From contig JXTB01000300.1 in assembly GCA_002914805.1 (NCBI GenBank), forward strand, positions 474,618-538,617: DNA of 64,000 nt, given 5' to 3'. The DNA comes from Parasponia andersonii (Eukaryota; Streptophyta; Magnoliopsida; Rosales; Cannabaceae). The notes below the pieces were generated by a model, which was not told where the DNA came from, searched no databases, and was given only the letters and a program-made list of their open reading frames with translations. The position numbers were made by a program, and so were the translations under genes. Positions 11,901 to 23,678 of this stretch are shown piece by piece. The stretch's first letter is position 1; the number at the start of each line of letters is the position of its first letter.

Positions 11901-13085
11901 AAATCAGTTTTTACCGTTCGTATATTTATCATGGTACCTATCTAATTTGCCATCTACAGCTGTGAATTTTTTGTTTCTTCGGATCGGACATGATTTCATG
12001 GTTGGTAGATTTTTTAAACACCAAAACTTTCTACGAAAAAAAAAAGGAAAAAAAAGAAGAAGGTTGATAGTGTGTATGTATGCGTAAGGGTTTAGCATGA
12101 TTTTATGTGAGAACCATATGAACGAAATGAAATAATTAAGGGGGACCAAGGCCAGTTGCGGCTTGATCAGTTTACATAGATATTCAGGTACTTGGTACTA
12201 ATAATGAAAGATATCGAGTGATTATTACTATGCGATTTTGACTACACATATCCTTACAGCACGTAATGACTAATGATAGCAAACTAGTACTTGTAATGTT
12301 TTTCACAAGATTAGTCTTTAGTCAATGGTTGTACAAAATAGCCGGCTTCTTGCTATTGTGATGTTCCGATCAAAGTACGTAATACGTATTATCAAATGCA
12401 CATTGTCTTTAGTGTTATCTTTCTTGGAAATTATTTTCAACCACACATATAGATGACATAACGGCTTCACATTAAATGAGAATTTTATTTGCTTCCTAAT
12501 CTTTAAAAAGTTCGTTTATTTCCATAACATCCTCTTTAATCAAACCTTAATTTGGTTTACCAATAATGCATTTTCCAAAAAAACTCTCAAATCATTCTAA
12601 ATCGTCATTTAAAAAAATAAGAATAAATGGAGATTTCATGTTGGGGTATAGGTTTTGTAAATATAGGTTTTGTAAATATAGGATGTTCAATTGAAACAAA
12701 AATCGATTTGAGTTTTGCTTTTATGATTTTTCGATCTAAAAATCGGGAAAAAGAAGAAAATCTCCAGTAACTCGTCTGGATCTAATTAGGTTCGATTAAT
12801 CATCTGGTTGAAATGATCATTTAGCTATCTTTACTGGGTTTTGAGGCTCGAATTAGGTCTAGTCGAACTCACAAAGATATTTTAGACTTTTACCTATCAT
12901 GTCAATAAAAGAAATTAAAAAGAAAATAATGAAAAAATGGGGTTATTTTTCAAAGTAGGGATTGAAGGAAGGCCATTGAGCTAAAATTTCCTCTCAGGAT
13001 TCTCATTCATTCCTATATAATTTTTATCACAAAAAAATTATAATACGAATGTTAACCAAGGACTTGCTCTATAAAATATTCACCA
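11901..13085. other. Intergenic DNA, nothing recognised
   Basis: AT-rich, with no supported gene. A short direct repeat (GGTTTTGTAAATATAGG, twice) lies at about 12651-12682. Confidence 0.4.
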
Positions 13086-13095
13086 TTACTTTTCA

Positions 13096-13622
13096 GGTTA
13101 ATTGCACAAATGACCCATGAAGATCCAATTGGTGGTAATACAGTCCTCAAGGTTTTAATTGTAGTAATTAAATACCCAAATTTTCTGATTTACATCAATT
13201 TCATTTGTGATTTGTCTACATTGCAATATGCTGTTAAATTTTTAACTAAAAATATATGTGAGAAGCATGTAAAGGCATTTAAAAAGTAATTTAGGAATTT
13301 TAATCATAAAAATGAATAATCATTGAAAAATTTTCTATAAATTTGTAATTCCAATTAAAAACACTAAAAAATACGAAAAATATATCATCTTTTCTTTTCA
13401 AATTTTTTGTTCAATTTATTTTTTTTAATACACTTTAAGAGCTATGACGTGCTGCTCACCTATGTTTTTGTTTAAAAATTTAATAAAAAATTGCAATTTA
13501 GATATTTAAGTACCAAATTACTATAAAACAAAAAATTTAGAAATTTAATTGCTACAATTGAATTTTTAAGAACCAAATTACCACAAGTGTGATAATTGAG
13601 AGACTATTTGTGCCATAAACCC
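13096..13622. mobile_element. Mutator-like MITE
   Basis: The 527-base element has terminal inverted repeats GGTTAATTGCACAAATGACC and GGTTTATGGCACAAATAGTC (right end, complement). It is flanked by TTACTTTTCA (13086-13095) and TTATTTTTCA (13623-13632), a 9/10 match that fits the 9-10 base target duplication of Mutator-like elements. It has no coding capacity. A relative lies at 37255-37719. Confidence 0.7.
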
Positions 13623-13656
13623 TTATTTTTCATATTAAAAAATAAATATGTTAAGT

Positions 13657-13664
13657 ATATACAA
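13657..13664 (+). repeat. 8-bp target-site duplication, left of hAT element
   Basis: ATATACAA stands directly before the hAT terminus and is repeated exactly at 17770-17777. Confidence 0.85.
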
Positions 13665-14271
13665 TAATGCTATCAAAATGGGCGGGCCGGCCCGACCCGT
13701 CCTGCCCACAAAAGGCTATTTTCAAGTGACGGGTTGGGCCGGACCGGACCGTATGAATGATGAGGAGGCCCAGCCCAGCCCGTATGAATGATGAGGAGGC
13801 CCAGGTGCCCGCATTTTGGCCCTTTTTTTAAAATATTTTTAGATATATTTTTTTTATGAATTTTAATAATTAAAAAATTATATATATGAATATGTGATAA
13901 AAATTTTATCACAAATTATTTTACAAGTTTTATGATAAAAATTAAAAAGTAATACATAACTTAAGTAATAAATTGATGAAAAAAAATAAATTAAATTTGA
14001 AAAATAACAAATTCAAATTTATTGATAAAATTTTATTTACCTAATTACCTCATGTTGGCCTTTTTTATTTGAAAGGTTTTAATATAAACTTTTAATGAAT
14101 TTGAACAATTAAAAAAACAAATTATATATGTATGATAGAGCTTTTATCACAAATAATTTTATAATTTTTATGATAAAAATTAAAAAATAACACATAACTT
14201 AAGTTGATGAAATAAAAAGTAAATTATATTTGAAAAATAACAAATTCATCATTATTTCATTATTTCATTAT

Positions 14272-16388
14272 TTATAATTGATCAATGTCATTCATGTACA
14301 ACTTATTAAAGTTTTCGGCCAATTCTTCATTGTGAATAGTATGTTGATTTCGTTTCGCCGCTTGCTCTCAATTTTTAACACATGTTAGCACTTCAACCAT
14401 TTCAGGAGTCAACGAAGTTCTTCGATTATCTAATATCCTCCCACTAGTACTAAAAGCAGACTCCGAAGAAACCGTGGACACCGGAATTATTAAGATATCA
14501 CATGCTAATTGTGAAAGTACGGGAAATTTTCTTTGACGCTTTTGCCACCATTCCAAAACTTTGAAGTTTTCATCTTCACAGTCGATGTCAGATTCTAGCT
14601 TAAGATATTGGTTAAGCTCTGAGGATTGCGACAGATTCGTTGTTGTTGGTAATATACCATATTATTAACTTGAACTTGATGATGATGATGATGAGCCACG
14701 CCTACGCACATGAATATAAGACCAGATAGACTTCTTCTTTGATCGGTCTTCGGTTTATTGTGGGATTTCTTGTTGACTCATATTCGTACTGCTAAACTTA
14801 CCTTCATATATACTAAATAGTTCAAAAAACTTATCACGAGCGTTGGTATATTGGACTGTAAAATCTAAATCTAAAGCATCGCCAATGTGACCAATAATAG
14901 CAGAAAGACCATTTAATTTAGCTCTAGGATCTAAAATAAAAGCAAAGGAAAATAATAAAGGAATTTCGGACCAATATTTCAAATAAAATTCTTGCATTTT
15001 AATTATCATAGGTCCAAATATAGGGTCATATTTTTCTTTAAAAAACATTAACGTAATAAAAAATATATGATGTAAAATAATTGGAGAAGTAGGATAATAA
15101 ATTCTAGATAAAGCAACGGTAGCATCATAAAAAACTTCTAAAAATTGCAAAAAATTTTCACAAATAAACTAATCATCATCTTTTAAATGTAGTGAACCTG
15201 TTTTTGAATTTAAAACACAGTAATAGCATTTTTATATGCTATTATATTTTTTAACATCAAATAGGTGGAATTCAATCTTACAAGCATATCAAGTTGAAAT
15301 TTTCTTGGAGGTAACCCTTCAGCTTTACAATATTTTTTAAATTCAGCAATACGAGAATTAGAAGCATGAATGTAAGCAATAGTATTTCGAACATTTTCAA
15401 TATATATAGATAGTATTTCCATACCTGATTTGAAGATGAGATTGATTATATAGTATGCACAACGTTGATGTAATAAAATTCCTCTCACTTATGAGCGTAC
15501 TGAGTTTTGAAGTAATTTTATGGCCTTTGTATTGGATGTAGCATTATCAAAAATAATAGAAATAATGCGGTTTACTGTACCATATTCTTCTATAATATTT
15601 AAGATTCTTTCACGGATAATTTCAGCAGTATACCTCTGATCAACGACTTTAAAACCAAGTATTCTTTTTTGCAATATCCATTTTTCATCACAATAATGGG
15701 CAATTACACTTATATAATCTTGTTTAGAATTAGCACCCCAAATATCAGATGTTAATGCAATGCAAAAATTTAATGTAAGTATTTCAGACGTTAGTTCGGT
15801 ACGCATAATTTTATAAATTTTAAGCAAATCACTTCTAGTAGTATTCTTAGAAACCTTTTTAAAATTTAGATAATATGATCGTCTAATATGTTCTTCATAT
15901 TCATCGGACTCACCAATACATAGTGACAAATCCTTCGAAGCAATAAAAAGTTCTAATGACTCCCTAGCAACTAAAGGATTATAGTTCCAAGTACTTACTG
16001 AACCATCCCTATTGAGTTGAAGTGTTGATTGAGTGGGTTGCATACCTCTTTCAGGACCTTGATGTTTAGGAAAACATTTTTCGTGATGTCTTTTGAGGTG
16101 GGTGGTACCGTTAGATGGTTTAGCGGTGAATAACTTCTTGCAATATTTATACTTTGCCATTTTTGTTTTATTGTTATTGTCATCATCATGATATTCCATA
16201 TCGAAGTGGTCCCCTACATCAGAAGTTGTCCTCATACGTTTTGATTTTGAGGTCGTTCTTGCACTGGGAGAACAACTATCTTGAAATTGTGAATGACTTC
16301 CACAAGCATGTGGATTACTTTATTTTTCGGGGACTTGGTCACCCCTTTCTATTATGCGGATTTGTTCTTCTTCTACATTAACATCCAT
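14272..16388 (-). pseudogene. hAT transposase relic (BED zinc finger and hAT dimerisation domain)
   Basis: Reading from an ATG at 16388 to a stop at 14272, one frame (with a shift near 15209) carries the parts of a plant hAT transposase in order. They are a BED-type zinc finger (YKYCKKLF to HLKRHHEKC), the SDIWGANSKQDYISVIAHYC block, the QRCAYYIINLI and LNSTYLMLK blocks, FYDATVALSRIYYPTSP, and the C-terminal dimerisation motif IPVSTVSSESAFSTSGRILD. Breaks seen: stops at 16320-16322, 15489-15491, 15169-15171, 14755-14757, a double stop near 14663-14670, and 14368-14370, plus the frameshift. The first Cys of the BED finger is replaced by Tyr. At least two of the stops look like single-base changes of Trp codons. 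The gene cannot make an active enzyme. Confidence 0.9.
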
Positions 16389-16403
16389 CTCTAATACGAA
16401 GAT

Positions 16404-16995
16404 TAACAATTTAACTTTAAATATATTACTATACTAACTAATTTAAATTAAAAAAATAATGAACATATTACTATTTTACTACATTGACTAAATTTAACTT
16501 TTATTAAAATTAAAATTAATAATTTAACATTAAACATATTTTTACACTCACTAATTTAATTACAATGACAATTAACATATTACTATTTTACTATATTAAC
16601 TAAATTTAAATTTAAGTTGAATGAAAATTAACAATTTAAATTTAAACATATTACTACACTAACTAATTTAAATTAAAAAGATAATGAACATATTACTATT
16701 TTACTACATTGACTAAATTTAACTTTTATTAAAATTAAAATTAACAATTTAATATTAAACATATTTTTACACTAACTAATTTAATTACAATGACAATTAA
16801 CATATTACTATTTTACTACATTAACTAAATTTAAATTTAAGTTGAATGAAAATTAACAATTTAACTTTAAACATATTACTACACTAACTAATTTAAATTA
16901 AAAAGATAATGAACATATTACTATTTTAGTACATTGACTAAATTTAACTATTATTAAAATTAAAATTAACAATTTAATATTAAACATATTTCTAT
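16404..16995. repeat. 225-bp tandem repeat inside the hAT element
   Basis: The string ATAATGAACATATTACTATT recurs at 16456, 16681 and 16906, exactly 225 bases apart, and flanking sequence matches throughout with few differences. About 2.6 units are present. Each unit is itself two related halves of about 112 bases (AACATATTACTATTTTACTA occurs in both). The array lies just upstream of the transposase ATG, in its leader or promoter region. Confidence 0.85.
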
Positions 16996-17769
16996 TTTCT
17001 ATACTAATTATATTTATGTCTATCTATGTAGATTGTAGTAATAATTTACTAATTCATAGTAAAAAGATAAGAGTGATAAATTAAACTTTAAAAAATTTAG
17101 AAATTGAAATTACTTTGAATTGAGATTTGAGTAGACTTTTGACTTGGACTTTAGTTGGATACTTGGATATTGGAACTTGGAAGAATTGAAGCTTAAAAAT
17201 AGAAATAGAGAATATAACTATAGATTATAATTTTATAATTATTAATATTAAATAATTATTAGATTATATAATTATTTAGATAATGTAAATTGAGAATTTG
17301 AGAAAATAATAGTGAAATGAGAGAATGAAGATAGAAAAGAGTTGTTTGTGTGAAGAATAAGTGAGGATAAAAAGAGGTATTTATAGTTTAAAATTTAAAG
17401 ATTTTTTTTCAAATTTTTTAATTATAAAAAAAATAATAAATAGCCGTTGACCAACAGCTATAATAGCCGTTGGGCCTAACGGCTATATACCCTAGCTCCA
17501 AATGGCCTATAGGCCATAAATGAATCGGGTCCTATGGGCCCAATTTTTTTTTTTAAAAAAACTTATTTTAATTAAAAAAAAAGCGGGAGGGCCGGACCGG
17601 TCCAATGAGGGCTGCCCGCGGGCTCAGAATGTTAGGCCCAGCCCGGCCATGAGAATAAGGCCGGACTGGACCCGGACCTATTTGGGCCAGCCTGGCCCGG
17701 CTCAGCCCGCGAGCTACCTAACCAGACTGCGGATCAGCTCATTGGATCCAACCCATTTTGACAAGTCCA

Positions 17770-17777
17770 ATATACAA
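17770..17777 (+). repeat. 8-bp target-site duplication, right of hAT element
   Basis: ATATACAA, identical to 13657-13664. Confidence 0.85.
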
Positions 17778-17820
17778 ACATGCTAACCGTTCATCAAACT
17801 CTACAAGTTCAAAAGTTTTA

Positions 17821-18252
17821 GGATATGTTTACTAGAGAGGAAACAAAATAGGAGGAAATTAAAAAAATATGAAAGAAAGAAAATGTGTAGAATGGAAAGA
17901 AAAATATTTTTCCCTCGTAGATATTTGGTATATAAGAAGAAAATAAAGTTTAAATTAAAATGACAACTTTACCCCTAATATTACTATTATTTAAAGCCCT
18001 AATATTACTATTATTTAAAGTAAAATATAAAGGGAATTTTGTAATTTAACCTACTAATACACTAACAAAATATTTTCCATCCCATTTTTTCCTTACTTTT
18101 GAGTGGAAAAAATTTGTGTAAACCCTACCTTTTTTTTTTCTTTTCCACTTTTCTCTTTTCCTGCTTATCAAATAACCCAATTTTTCAATTTACCTCTATT
18201 TTCTATCAAATTTTTTCGGTCGTCTCTCCTTTACTTCCTACCAAACATAGCC
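17821..18252. mobile_element. Probable Tourist-like MITE
   Basis: The left end GGATATGTTTACTAGAGAGG and the right end, complemented, GGCTATGTTTGGTAGGAAG are related, as in PIF/Harbinger MITEs. The left flank is TTA but the right flank is ACA, so the target duplication is not confirmed. Inside, a short tandem duplication of AATATTACTATTATTTAAAG lies near 17976-18020. Confidence 0.5.
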
Positions 18253-18839
18253 ACATAGCCTCAAAGTCAGAGAGCACCAATAAATTGTTTTTTCTTTTCA
18301 AATTCAAACCAACCCGTGTGATGGGAACAAGTTTTCAACTAGTGCTGTTCCATTTTCTGCCATTTTGTCCAATGCGTATTTGAAGGTATCAACCTCGATT
18401 CAGTCTTCCCCTTCTTCTCTTTTGTCATTTTCAGAGTTTGTCTCGTTTATAAAAGCATGGACATATATGATAAATGTTAAATGGTAACAACCAAAATACT
18501 GAGAAATATTGTTTGAGATAGAGGAGACAGTACAATCAAGACATTTTTGCTTCGTTATTTAAGGTTAGAAACCTTCTCATATCCCAACTGTTTGTTTCTG
18601 TTTTTCATTTTTTGAATAAAAAATTGTTTGTATGTTTACTTTGCTCAACCTGTCAAAATGGAAATAATGAACAGTTTTGAGGCTTTAGCTATATATGGTA
18701 TGTATATGACCATTGTATATAGTTGAAGGAACTGTTTAATGAGATTTTCTAACACATTTGCATATACAAAAACATTTACATATGACCGTATATATAAACA
18801 CTTATACACTGATTATCAATAGTCCTTAGTGCAGATCAA
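18253..18839 (+). promoter_or_regulatory. Probable 5' UTR exon and intron of the IQM gene
   Basis: A possible untranslated exon ends at about 18384 with GAAG|GTATCA. A CAG acceptor at 18832-18834 stands six bases before the start codon at 18840. This suggests an intron in the leader. No TATA box could be fixed. Confidence 0.4.
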
Positions 18840-21800
18840 ATGCCAACCGTTAGATCCATCGAGTTTGATCAGTCAAAGAAAAGAGAGAGAACAACACGAA
18901 CAATCAGTTTCAAGAAAACTGGTGACCTGAATACTGAGACGGATAAACCCAATGGTTCAGATGAGATGTTTCTCAATGAAGAACCTATAAGATCAGTGAG
19001 AAGGAATGTTGGGAAACTAATGATCAATGCAAGTACTAGTTCATTCAATATGGACGAAGTTATAAAAAATGTTGATAATTGGGCCAAAAAAGTAGATCCC
19101 GAGATTTCTTTAGCAAATACTGAAACATGGTTTTCTCCTAGACCAGAAAAGGAGCTCAATGCAGCTGCAACCAAGGTACAAAAAGTTTACAAGAGCTACA
19201 GGACAAGAAGAAACCTTGCAGATTGTGCTGTTGTTGTTGAGGAGCTATGGTCTGTTTTATTGTCGTTTCTCATATTTTTCTTGTCGTTTTTACTAAGATT
19301 GAAGCCTTATTTACCCTGTTCTTGTAACATTGTTTAAATTGTTGAAGGTGGAAGGCATTGGATTTTGCCGCCTTGAGGAGGAGTTCTGTGTCGTTTTTTG
19401 AGTCTGATAAGTCAGAAACTGCAATTTCTAAATGGGCAAGGGCTAGAACAAGGGCTGCCAAGGTTAGTTATCTTTCTATATGTCCTGCAATTTAAGTCAC
19501 TCTTTGACAGTGACTAGAGCTGAAAATTCTTTTTCTTTTTCTTTTTTTTTTTGGGTTGAGTCAAGTTTAACATTTAGAACCAAAGTCTCCTCCTAACTAG
19601 AACAAAGTCATGGACCATGGAAAGATTTTGACAGACTTACCTTCCGTCTCTTTTTTCTTGTCTTTTGTTTTTGTTTTTATGTGCTTGTTGACTATGACCA
19701 AACTAGATGACTTTTTTAGACATTCCATGTAGCCTTTTAAAAAGGAAATTTAATTATTTTCACTATGGAGCATTGATAAAACCCAACATGCATGATTTTG
19801 GTTTAATTTGTAGGTTGGAAAAGGTTTATCCAAATATGAGAAGGCTCAGAAATTAGCTCTAAGGCACTGGCTTGAAGCTGTAAGCCCACATTTATATTTA
19901 CAACATGTATATATTCTTTGATTTTATAGTCCATTTTCTCATTAATCATATAATTTTCATTAAAATAATTGTTTGAATTATTAATAAAGTTTGTAATATG
20001 CTCTATCTAGTTGTTAGTTGTAACAAGTACTATATCCTTTTGCAATATCTTCTTTCATAAACTCATCAATAATTAATCTTCTCAAGCATTGTCATTGTCT
20101 TTGTCCGTACAGATTGATCCACGTCATCGTTATGGACACAATCTACATGTGTATTATGATGTCTGGCTTGACAGCGAGAGCTTCCAACCTTTCTTCTACT
20201 GGTACAATATGAGTATACACATTTTTATTTATATTCCCACGGAGATATACGTGTATCTATACACATATAGGTTGCGAATTTAGTAGATATTTTTTTTTAC
20301 TTATATATAAATATTTTCTTTAACCGTTAGATCATCGTTTAGCGATAATTTAACGACAACAATGTATATAAAAAATATGTATCATTAATACTATTTTTTT
20401 TTTATTTTTTAATATAAAAAAAATAGACAAAATAAATTTTACTTAGCCTAAATATACCTATGTATAGATAAAAAAGTATCTGCTGAAATGGTGCCTCTAT
20501 ACATATATATATATATATNNNNNNNNNNNNNNNNNNNNNNNNNNNNNNNNNNNNNNNNNNNNNNNNNNNNNNNNNNNNNNNNNNNNNNNNNNNNNNNNNN
20601 NGTATTCTGTCGAAAAATTTAATAGATTAAAAAATATAAAAAATAAATGAGATAACTCTTGTTTATTGATTCGTGATATCTGTATTAATTTTACCAGTTG
20701 TCATTCTTAATGTGGAGATAGTATTCCATTTTATGAATTTTTTTTGAAGAATCAACTACACGATAGAACGTGCAATCAATAAATAAATGATAATTTATTT
20801 GTTTAAATTAAAAGACATCTTTAATAATATTAATAATAAACTCATTGTAAAATTATTTCAAAAAGTAAAAATACATCGAATATAATTAAAATATATTATT
20901 AGTTTTAATTACTTTTTAAATTCTAACTACAGTTTGCCCTTTTGAAGAGAATTCTTAGCTCCATCCCTAAGAGTAGTCATGAGTTTAAGTTGTGTTGCAG
21001 AATGAAAGGGAAGCATATGAAGTGATTGTGGAAAGTGGGAAACTTCTCTACAAGCAAAGTGGGGTCCACGTGGCGACTCTTGAGGGCACCAAGTGGATCT
21101 TTGTTCTAAGCACATCAAGAAAATTGTACGTGGCAGAGAAGAAAAAGGGCTTTTTCCAACACTCCAGCTTTCTAGCAGGAGGTGCCATCATTGCAGCTGG
21201 AAGATTGGTAGTCCATGACGGGGTTCTTGAGGTATATATATCTACATATACATATTAGTACTAATAAAGTTGTTTATCAAAAAAATAAAATAAAAAAAGA
21301 AAGTATTAATACAGTTTTTTAAGCAGCTTCAGCTTTGCATTGAAGAGCAATATTGGAAAACCAATACTACTTCTTGACATAGGAATTAATAACATTTTTC
21401 AGGGTATATGGTCCTATAGTGGTCATTACTGCCCAACGGAGGAGAATTTCAGGGAGTTTATTAGCTTCTTAGAGGAACATCAAGTGGACTTAACAAATGT
21501 CAAGGTGAATTTATTCGAACAATAATTATAGTTGGAGCAATGCTACGAGCGTCGAAACAATAATAAAAATATGAGATTTGTCACAAAATTTATCCAAATT
21601 CAATCTTTTATTAGTGTGTGACACCGTGTGCTTTAACCTTTTCAAGCTATTTTTGGCACAACTTTAGTTACTATTAATGAGACATTTTACGATTCATTTG
21701 TTGCAGAAATGTCCTATGGACGACGACGTTCCACCAAGCAATAAGAAATTGAGTTCAAAGTCTCTAAGTAGCGGCGGGATTGGCATTGTTGAAGCAATAA

Positions 21801-22129
21801 ACAAAAATGGTCACCCTGAAGAACTTGAAGAAGGCCCAAAACAAAGTGAGACCGAAGTGGAACAACCCAAACTTGAAGTGGGCAGGTGTTTTTCTTGCCA
21901 ATGGACCACTGGAACTAGGCCTCGTATTAGCTGTGTGAGAGAGTACCCTTCACAGCTCCAATTTCAGGCTCTTGAACAAGTCCATCTATCACCAAGGACT
22001 AGGCCCAATTTGAATCCAGTCCCTTCTCCTAGGCCCAACTCAAAAGTCCATCTCTCACCTAGGCTTTCATACCTTGGACTTCCAAGCCCAAGATTGTATG
22101 CCCTCTCTCCAAACAAGAAGAATCATTAA
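18840..22129 (+). CDS. IQM family (IQ-motif) calmodulin-binding protein, one exon missing
   Basis: Seven exons can be read: 18840-19249, 19348-19462, 19814-19879, 20113-20201, 21001-21231, 21403-21504 and 21707-22129. They encode about 477 residues of an IQM protein. An IQ motif lies in exon 1 ([19 protein letters not shown], about residues 109-127). The conserved IQM core follows: [81 protein letters not shown] and [21 protein letters not shown] proteins bind calmodulin independently of calcium; the Arabidopsis IQM1 member acts in stomatal and redox responses. The family exon of about 30 codons after FYW is absent from readable sequence between 20202 and 21000, where a MITE and an assembly gap lie. 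Joining the flanking exons directly creates an immediate TGA. The gene is therefore either gapped in the assembly or broken. Confidence 0.85.
20268..20498. mobile_element. TA-microsatellite MITE copy in the IQM gene
   Basis: The left end GGTTGCGAATTTAGTAGATA, the internal CCGTTAGATCATCG block and the right end ending in GCTGAAATGGTGCC match the family at 40-42 kb. The right side runs into (TA)n and the 83-base gap. It sits in the intron after the exon ending at 20201. Confidence 0.65.
20519..20601. other. Assembly gap (83 N) in the IQM gene
   Basis: The gap lies in the intron where the missing IQM exon is expected. Its true length is not known from the sequence. Confidence 0.99.
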
Positions 22130-22330
22130 ACATCTTTCACTTTATTTTCTCATTGCCATTTATTTTACTAATTACTTCTCTTGATGTTCTTCTATTTTTT
22201 ACTCCCTTTACCCCAACTCTAGGATGATAGGATCTTTATTTGTTTCCAACTTGGGTTAAGTTGTTTCTTGTACAAGATCTGCTACTCTTGGCTCTTGTAT
22301 TTATCATTTCATTGTATTAATTACCCTTCG

Positions 22331-22338
22331 AATAAAAT
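22331..22338 (+). terminator. Possible polyadenylation signal of the IQM gene
   Basis: AATAAAAT lies about 200 bases after the IQM stop codon, in a T-rich 3' flank, a plausible plant near-upstream element. Confidence 0.4.
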
Positions 22339-22680
22339 ATCACTGTTTCTTTTTTATTTATTTTTCCTCATGAACATTAGAAACAATAAATAAATAAATA
22401 AACTCCAGCCCAAAAAAGACCCCAAATCATGGTCATCCGAGGAGAATCAGAGAGGCCTTAGTCTTTGGGAAGTGAGGCTTGCATAAATTATGTCCAAAGA
22501 TATTAACTAATATGCTATACTAACTAACACAGCTTATTTACAATATACTAACTAACGCAGCCTATTTAAACTAGAAGATAAAAAAAATATAAGAAACAAA
22601 AATTGGCCATTCTCGTAAAGCCCCATTAATAGTGAGAAAAAATTAATACTAATACCACTTGTGCCTAACTAATTATTTAC

Positions 22681-22916
22681 GGGTACTAATTTAATAGATA
22701 TTTTTTTTTATTTAGACACGTATATCGTTTTAGTGAATTGAAAATTATCATGCATATTTTTTATGATAAAAAATAAAAAAATAAAATAACATTAATAATA
22801 CATATTTTTTCATATATATTATTATAATCGTTGCATCATCGTTAGATAATAATTTAATGATTAAAAAAAATATTTATATATAAATCAAAAAAAATACCTA
22901 CTAAATTGGTAACCAT
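22681..22916. mobile_element. TA-microsatellite MITE copy
   Basis: The left end GTACTAATTTAATAGATATT and the right end ATACCTACTAAATTGGTAAC are inverted copies of each other and match the terminal repeats of the family at 40-42 kb. The CATCGTTAGATAATAATTTA block is the diverged internal palindrome. Confidence 0.6.
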
Positions 22917-22929
22917 TATCTATAACTAT

Positions 22930-23678
22930 TTTCTTGGCTCTAATCGATATCATATGATGTTCTCCTTCCAAAAACAAAATTGATTTTTTTGCTGGTTGTT
23001 TTTTCGAAGAAAAAATTAATCGATTGTAAATGTTCATTAAGAGTATGGAAAATTACTCTCAACTCCAATCATGTGTTCTATGCAATTAAACTCGTAATTG
23101 AAGATATAAATATGTAACAAACTTAGGGCATATTTATTAATACCTAATTGAAAGAGTTACGGGGGGAAAAAAAAAAAAAAAAGTGTTCAAAACGGAATAA
23201 GACCGAAATACAAAAAGCTGTTTTTTTTTTTTTTCGAATTTCACTAACCATATTTGCACGTGCGCCACACGCAATAAGATTTAACGATGACAGCACGCAT
23301 ATTTAAATAATAAAAGAATTAAGAATGAGAAAGACGGAGCGGGGCTTAAATCTTAATTAATTATATATCCGTTGCAACAATTTCTAGCTTTGATTTTCTT
23401 TATTATGTTTTGACTTTGTCCCATTTTTCGAAATTCAAATTCCAAACGTCTCTCTCCTTAACCACCACTCTTATAGCTCGTCTTAATTATAAACACACTT
23501 CACTCTGTTTCTCTTTTTGCCAGTCTTCCCTTCCCAAATTCAAATTCAAATTCTCACTCCTCAACAGTTATACACTCTGTTTTTCCCAAAACATATATAC
23601 ATTATATATATATATATGTATATTGAACAAAAAAAGGAAGAAAAAGATTTGGCGAACTCGTTTGTCTTGTAATCCCAT
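22930..23678. other. Intergenic DNA and IQD promoter region
   Basis: No gene is seen. The last 300 bases carry C/T-rich sequence and a short (TA)n run near 23600, consistent with the 5' UTR of the IQD gene. No TATA box was assigned. Confidence 0.4.

Larger units (their letters stand above)
13665..17769 (-). mobile_element. hAT-superfamily DNA transposon, ends intact
   Basis: The element is 4,105 bases long. The left end reads TAATGCTATCAAAATGGG and the right end, complemented, TGGACTTGTCAAAATGGG; they share the same length and the core TCAAAATGGG. An exact 8-bp direct repeat, ATATACAA, flanks it, as expected for hAT insertion. Both subterminal regions (13680-13805 and about 17585-17735) are GC-rich with repeated GGCCCG/CCGGACC words, in sharp contrast to the AT-rich interior. 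Inside is a transposase relic on the minus strand and a 225-bp tandem repeat upstream of it. Divergence between the terminal repeats and the broken transposase imply an old, immobile copy. Confidence 0.88.
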
